Assembly: GCA_020024755.1 (NCBI GenBank)
Contig: JAHHTH010000007.1
Location: 1 to 33,284, forward strand
Length of the DNA stretch: 33,284 nt
Direction: 5' to 3'
Source of the DNA: Mycoplasmataceae bacterium
GTDB taxonomy: Bacteria > Bacillota_I > Bacilli_A > Mycoplasmatales > Mycoplasmoidaceae
A model generated the notes under the pieces. That model saw nothing but the letters and a program-made list of their open reading frames with translations. It was not told the DNA's origin and ran no database searches. Within the stretch, counting starts at the first letter, position 1. Each line of letters begins with the position of its first letter. This document shows, in pieces, positions 29,798 through 33,284 of this stretch. The position numbers and the translations under genes are program-made.

Positions 29798-32515
29798 TTA
29801 CTCTCCCTTATATGATAAATACATACCCATTCTCTTCCTTACAATAGACTTTCCTCCATCTAAATTATCTGCAATTTCATTTAAGAATATTGTGTCAATT
29901 CCATTGTAATTTATTTTATCTTCAAAAGAACCATTTTTTATTGATATTTCTTTTTCTCTTTTCTTCACTAATATTACATTTTCAAAATGCCCATTAATTA
30001 CTAACTGGGGCGAATGTGTTATAAATATCACTTGATTATTTTTCCCTATTTCATTTACTAATGAAATTAATTCGTGGGAAAATAAATGAGATATGTGATC
30101 TTCTGGCTGATCAATAAATAATATTTTATTTCTGCAGTTGTGTTTATCAGCTAGGAAATAAAAATATTTTTTAGCATTTTCTCCTGGTGAAGATCCTAAT
30201 TTCATATCATTTATCCTATATTGTATAAAAATCTTAATATCATTTGATGTTTCATCAAGTGTATTAATTTTTTTATTTTCATTTAAATCTATTAGCATTC
30301 GATTTAATGCATTTATAATTTCAGAATTATCATATTTTATGATAAATGTGATATTCATATAACTGATTTCACATTTAGAACTTTGTTCCATATCTGTGAT
30401 TAAATCATTTAGCGAAGTTTTTAATAAATTTAAATTACTTAAATATAGCTTATTATGTTCTATAGATTTAGAAAAATTATCTACGAAATTTTTCTTATGA
30501 GATTCATAATCATCTATTTTCATTTTTTCTGCAGATGTTTTATTTTTATTATTAATATCATTTTTTAATGAATTATCAATATGATTAAACATTTCAATAA
30601 TATTAGAATTTTTCAATCTTAAAGTTTTCATTTTTGTTAATAAATCATCAATTTTGGTTCTTATTTCGTCAATCTCGTTTTCTAGTGAAATATTTGAATA
30701 TAATTTTTTAAATTGTATGGTTTCTCTAACATCGGAAAGATTAGAGTGCGCTGTTGACAGCGCTAAGATGTTGTTTTCAACATTTTCAACCATTAGCTCT
30801 TTGTCAAAATCTATTGAATTTGTATAGAAAAGTGTTATGTCATTATAAGTTTTATTAGATAAAGATATGCAAGAAAAGAATGAGTGAAAGAGTTCTTTAG
30901 ATTTATTGATTTTTTCAATTATGTTGTTTAAATTAGTTAATTTTTCATTTCAATCTTCCACTCTTTTACTAATAGACATAAAAATTTTATCTTCATTATC
31001 GAAAAAATACTTTTTAAAAAGATGTTTTATATTTTCCTTTTGTTCTTTAAAAGAATAATCTTTGTTGAAATCTTCGATTATTGAATTCTGATCAATTAAA
31101 ATGTAATTATTTTTATTGATTTGTTCTCTGAATTTTTTAATTTCCTCTTCATTTTTGAGATCATATTTAACTGCTTGCGCATACTCTTTTATATATCTTA
31201 TAAAATATGGGCTAGAAGCATTGAATGTATTATAAGCTTTAGATGGTAATTCATAACTAAGTTTTGATTTATTCTTAAAGAAATCAGAGTCATCATTTAT
31301 TAATTTCATTAATGTTTTCATAATTATAGATTTGCCAGATCCGTTTTCACCTATAATGCAGTTCAATCCAGGTTTAAAATTAATTTCATTATCCCCAATG
31401 CAAACTATCTCTAGTCCATTTCTTGTTGTTGTATCATATTTTTCTTTAGTAAACATTTTGTTATTATAGGCAGATTGTGCTATTGACAAAGCTTCGAATG
31501 AATTTTCAGTACTATTGAAATAAAATAATCTGTCTGATTTGTAATCAAGTCAATTATGACAATCAGAGAATTGTATTTTATTCTCTAAACTTACCTTGTT
31601 AAAATTAATATCTGCTTCTTTTATTTCAAATAAATCAACAAAGAAACCTTGACAAAATTGGTTGTCACTAGATTCTTCTATTATTGAATCATTTCTTTTA
31701 TTTATTGTACAGTGTGGAATACATATAAATTTTTTTATATTACAATCTCTTAGAATTTTAAGAAACTCTGTTCAATTGTATCATTCATCCAAAGGTTTTT
31801 CAGTATTTACAAAATAATTGCAATTTGGACAATAATATATAGATTCAGAATCATTGTAAGGCTTCATTTTGCAATCTATACATGCATCATTTTTACATTT
31901 TAAATCATTTTTGCTATTTATTATCTTTATATTATTTTTAATTTTCAATATATTTTGTTCAATAATTTTATTCGAAAATTTTTCAAGACTTTTATGAATT
32001 TCGTCTCCTTTAGTTTTATAGGGTTCGAATATAAATAATGAATGACATCTATCAATTTTATTAGTTATTTCATCTTTTCAAATACAATTCAATTCTATAC
32101 CAGGCATTACACTAATACCATTTTCAAAACATATATTTGTAAATTGTTCATACAAATTGATATCAAAATAGTTATGATCAGTAAATGCAATCATTCCCAC
32201 ATCACAATTTTTAAAAGAGGAAACAAGTTTATTCGAATTGTCATCAATCTCCCCATCAATAATACCGTTAAGTAAAATTTCTTTATTTGTTATGTTAATA
32301 TATGGAGGTATTCGATCTTTGAATCAATTATTAATTCCAGAATTCATTGATGTTGAATAGCCATGGTATGGAGATTTCCCTTTTATTTCAATGTTAAAAG
32401 TTTTAAAATTTTCTTTATTCTTAATTACATCATCAATAGTATCTTGACAAATATTATAATCTATTTCATGTGGTAGTGAATATGAAGAATGTAAATGCAA
32501 ATCAATTTTTTTCAT
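29798..32515 (-). CDS. PHP-domain AAA ATPase (TrlF-like)
   Basis: The protein has 905 aa. Three fragments join through TGA-Trp codons. The N-terminal PHP phosphoesterase domain has IDLHLHSSYS (Asp5, His7, His9), IAFTDHNYF, PGIELNC, and later CIPHC and FSDCHNW. A Cys-rich insert (CKNDACIDCKM and CPNC) probably binds zinc. The ATPase part has Walker A IIGENGSGKS (Lys395), long coiled-coil segments (about 460-720), a signature-like LGSSPGENAKKY (about 773-785) and Walker B ILFIDQPEDHIS (Asp802), with FITHSP. This order matches TrlF-like ATPases found near restriction genes. TATAAT at 32527-32522 ends 6 nt before the ATG, so the mRNA is probably leaderless. Confidence 0.82.
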
Positions 32516-32521
32516 ATGTTG

Positions 32522-32527
32522 ATTATA
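32522..32527 (-). promoter_or_regulatory. -10 box of the PHP-ATPase gene
   Basis: A perfect TATAAT on the minus strand lies 6 nt from the ATG, which puts the start site at about the start codon. The promoter lies between this gene and hsdS, so the ATPase can be expressed apart from the restriction genes. Confidence 0.5.
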
Positions 32528-32586
32528 TCACTATTAGAAGCCTTATTTTTAATATTAAAGGAGGTCTATTATTTCAATATGAAAAT

Positions 32587-33284
32587 TTAAATCAAAAATA
32601 TATTGATTAGATTTTTAATAATATTTTCGATTTTGCTTATAATGTTGGCACAATGAAATTTATATTTTAGTATTGGTTGTAATTTTTCCATAATTTCATT
32701 TTGAATTTTTATTGTTGGCAGGTTTAATTCAAAATTATTTAATGCATCCAAACCAATTGATTTAATTGTTGTGCCATTTGATATACTATCAAAATATTTT
32801 TTGTTTATTGACAAATAATAAAATAAAAAATCTTTTCTCAAATATTCATTATTAGGTTCTAATTTTGTAAAAGCTCTGCAGATTGCTGTATTACTTTTAG
32901 TGACAAAGCAAACTTCTCCTACGTTACAAGCCTTACATATAATCAAATCTCCTGGTTCACAAACAAGTTTAGGTATTAAATTATTTTTAATATATTCATC
33001 TCTGACATAAAAATTTGGTCCTTCTTGAAAATGCTCTTTGAAACATGATGTTTTTACATATATCATTTCAGTTGGCTCTGCAGTCAATATTTTGTTTAAT
33101 GAGATATTTGCATGTAAATCTTTACCATTAATTATTCGGCAAACACTGGATAATTTAGTTTTTTTATGTTCGTTATTGGAATTAATTAATTGATTTACTA
33201 ATTTATCTTCAATATTAATTAACTTCATTAATTCATTTTTATATAAATTGATTGTTTTTTCAAAAGGTTCAATAATATCAATTA
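32587..33284 (-). CDS. hsdS: Type I restriction-modification specificity subunit HsdS (C-terminal part)
   Basis: About 232 codons are in the window; the gene runs off the right edge. The part seen begins with the conserved helix IDIIEPFEKTINLYKNEL, which continues in frame upstream of the ATG at 33228. That ATG is therefore internal. It is followed by a target recognition domain (TKLSSVCRIINGK, DLIICKACNVGEVCFV, FLFYYL) and a second conserved region (IKSIGLDALNNFELNLPTIKIQNEIMEKL). HsdS chooses the DNA site for the HsdM/HsdR complex. Mollicute hsdS genes often recombine; no partner copy is in this window. Confidence 0.85.
   Translation of the reverse strand, partial: IDIIEPFEKTINLYKNELMKLINIEDKLVNQLINSNNEHKKTKLSSVCRIINGKDLHANISLNKILTAEPTEMIYVKTSCFKEHFQEGPNFYVRDEYIKNNLIPKLVCEPGDLIICKACNVGEVCFVTKSNTAICRAFTKLEPNNEYLRKDFLFYYLSINKKYFDSISNGTTIKSIGLDALNNFELNLPTIKIQNEIMEKLQPILKYKFHCANIISKIENIIKNLINIFLI

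Noticed and set aside
32551..32590. A strong AAGGAGGT sequence on the plus strand suggesting a gene start
   Set aside because: The next ATG is about 21 nt away and reaches a stop after three codons; no ORF follows.
33226..33228. ATG 33228 as the start of a half-size HsdS
   Set aside because: The frame stays open upstream and encodes the conserved HsdS helix to the window edge, so the ATG is internal.

Overview
The window reads as a low-GC mollicute chromosome (a Mycoplasma-like lineage). Many apparent stops are TGA codons that must be read as tryptophan (genetic code 4). Read this way, fragments join into full-length proteins with intact family motifs, for example papain C-W, PTS EIICBA, the AEP primase-helicase, the PHP-ATPase and the metallophosphoesterase. 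Lipoprotein signals, a single fused PTS transporter, and the order tmk-holB-mnmE also fit. Many genes lack a Shine-Dalgarno and have a -10 hexamer about 6-12 nt before the ATG, which suggests leaderless or short-leader transcripts. The genus cannot be fixed from sequence alone.

Layout. 1-4236: surface and secreted functions: a truncated exported protein, a thioredoxin-like lipoprotein and a large papain-family surface protease with a proline-rich stalk and C-terminal membrane anchor. 4237-8262: metabolism and membrane: a two-TM protein, a glucose-family PTS EIICBA, a nicotinamidase and a tiny membrane protein. 8263-17033: an accessory island with three intact AAA/DUF4143 ATPases, one decayed DUF4143 copy, a TOTE-type primase-helicase and a Fic protein. 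17034-23881: mostly housekeeping: a methyltransferase, mnmE, holB, tmk, a 90-aa orphan, an ECF-S/ThiT-like membrane protein, tsaB, rimI and a choline-kinase-like kinase. 23950-33284: a second accessory island with a Zn-cluster/metallophosphoesterase fusion, an AAA ATPase, a divergent GIY-YIG protein, a decayed AAA copy, a small orphan, a PHP-AAA (TrlF-like) ATPase and the C-terminal part of a type I HsdS specificity subunit.

How they work together. The two islands look like genome-conflict (anti-phage or anti-plasmid) or selfish cassettes carrying ATPases, nucleases, a primase-helicase, a Fic enzyme and restriction specificity. The strongest structural pattern not explained by gene content is a set of short repeats in front of accessory genes. 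Each locus has its own repeat sequence, unrelated to the others, usually repeated at about 32 bp (three helical turns). At five loci the copies overlap or bracket the inferred promoter, so they look like dedicated operators. Two further repeat groups sit in gene-free stretches and may mark lost cassettes.
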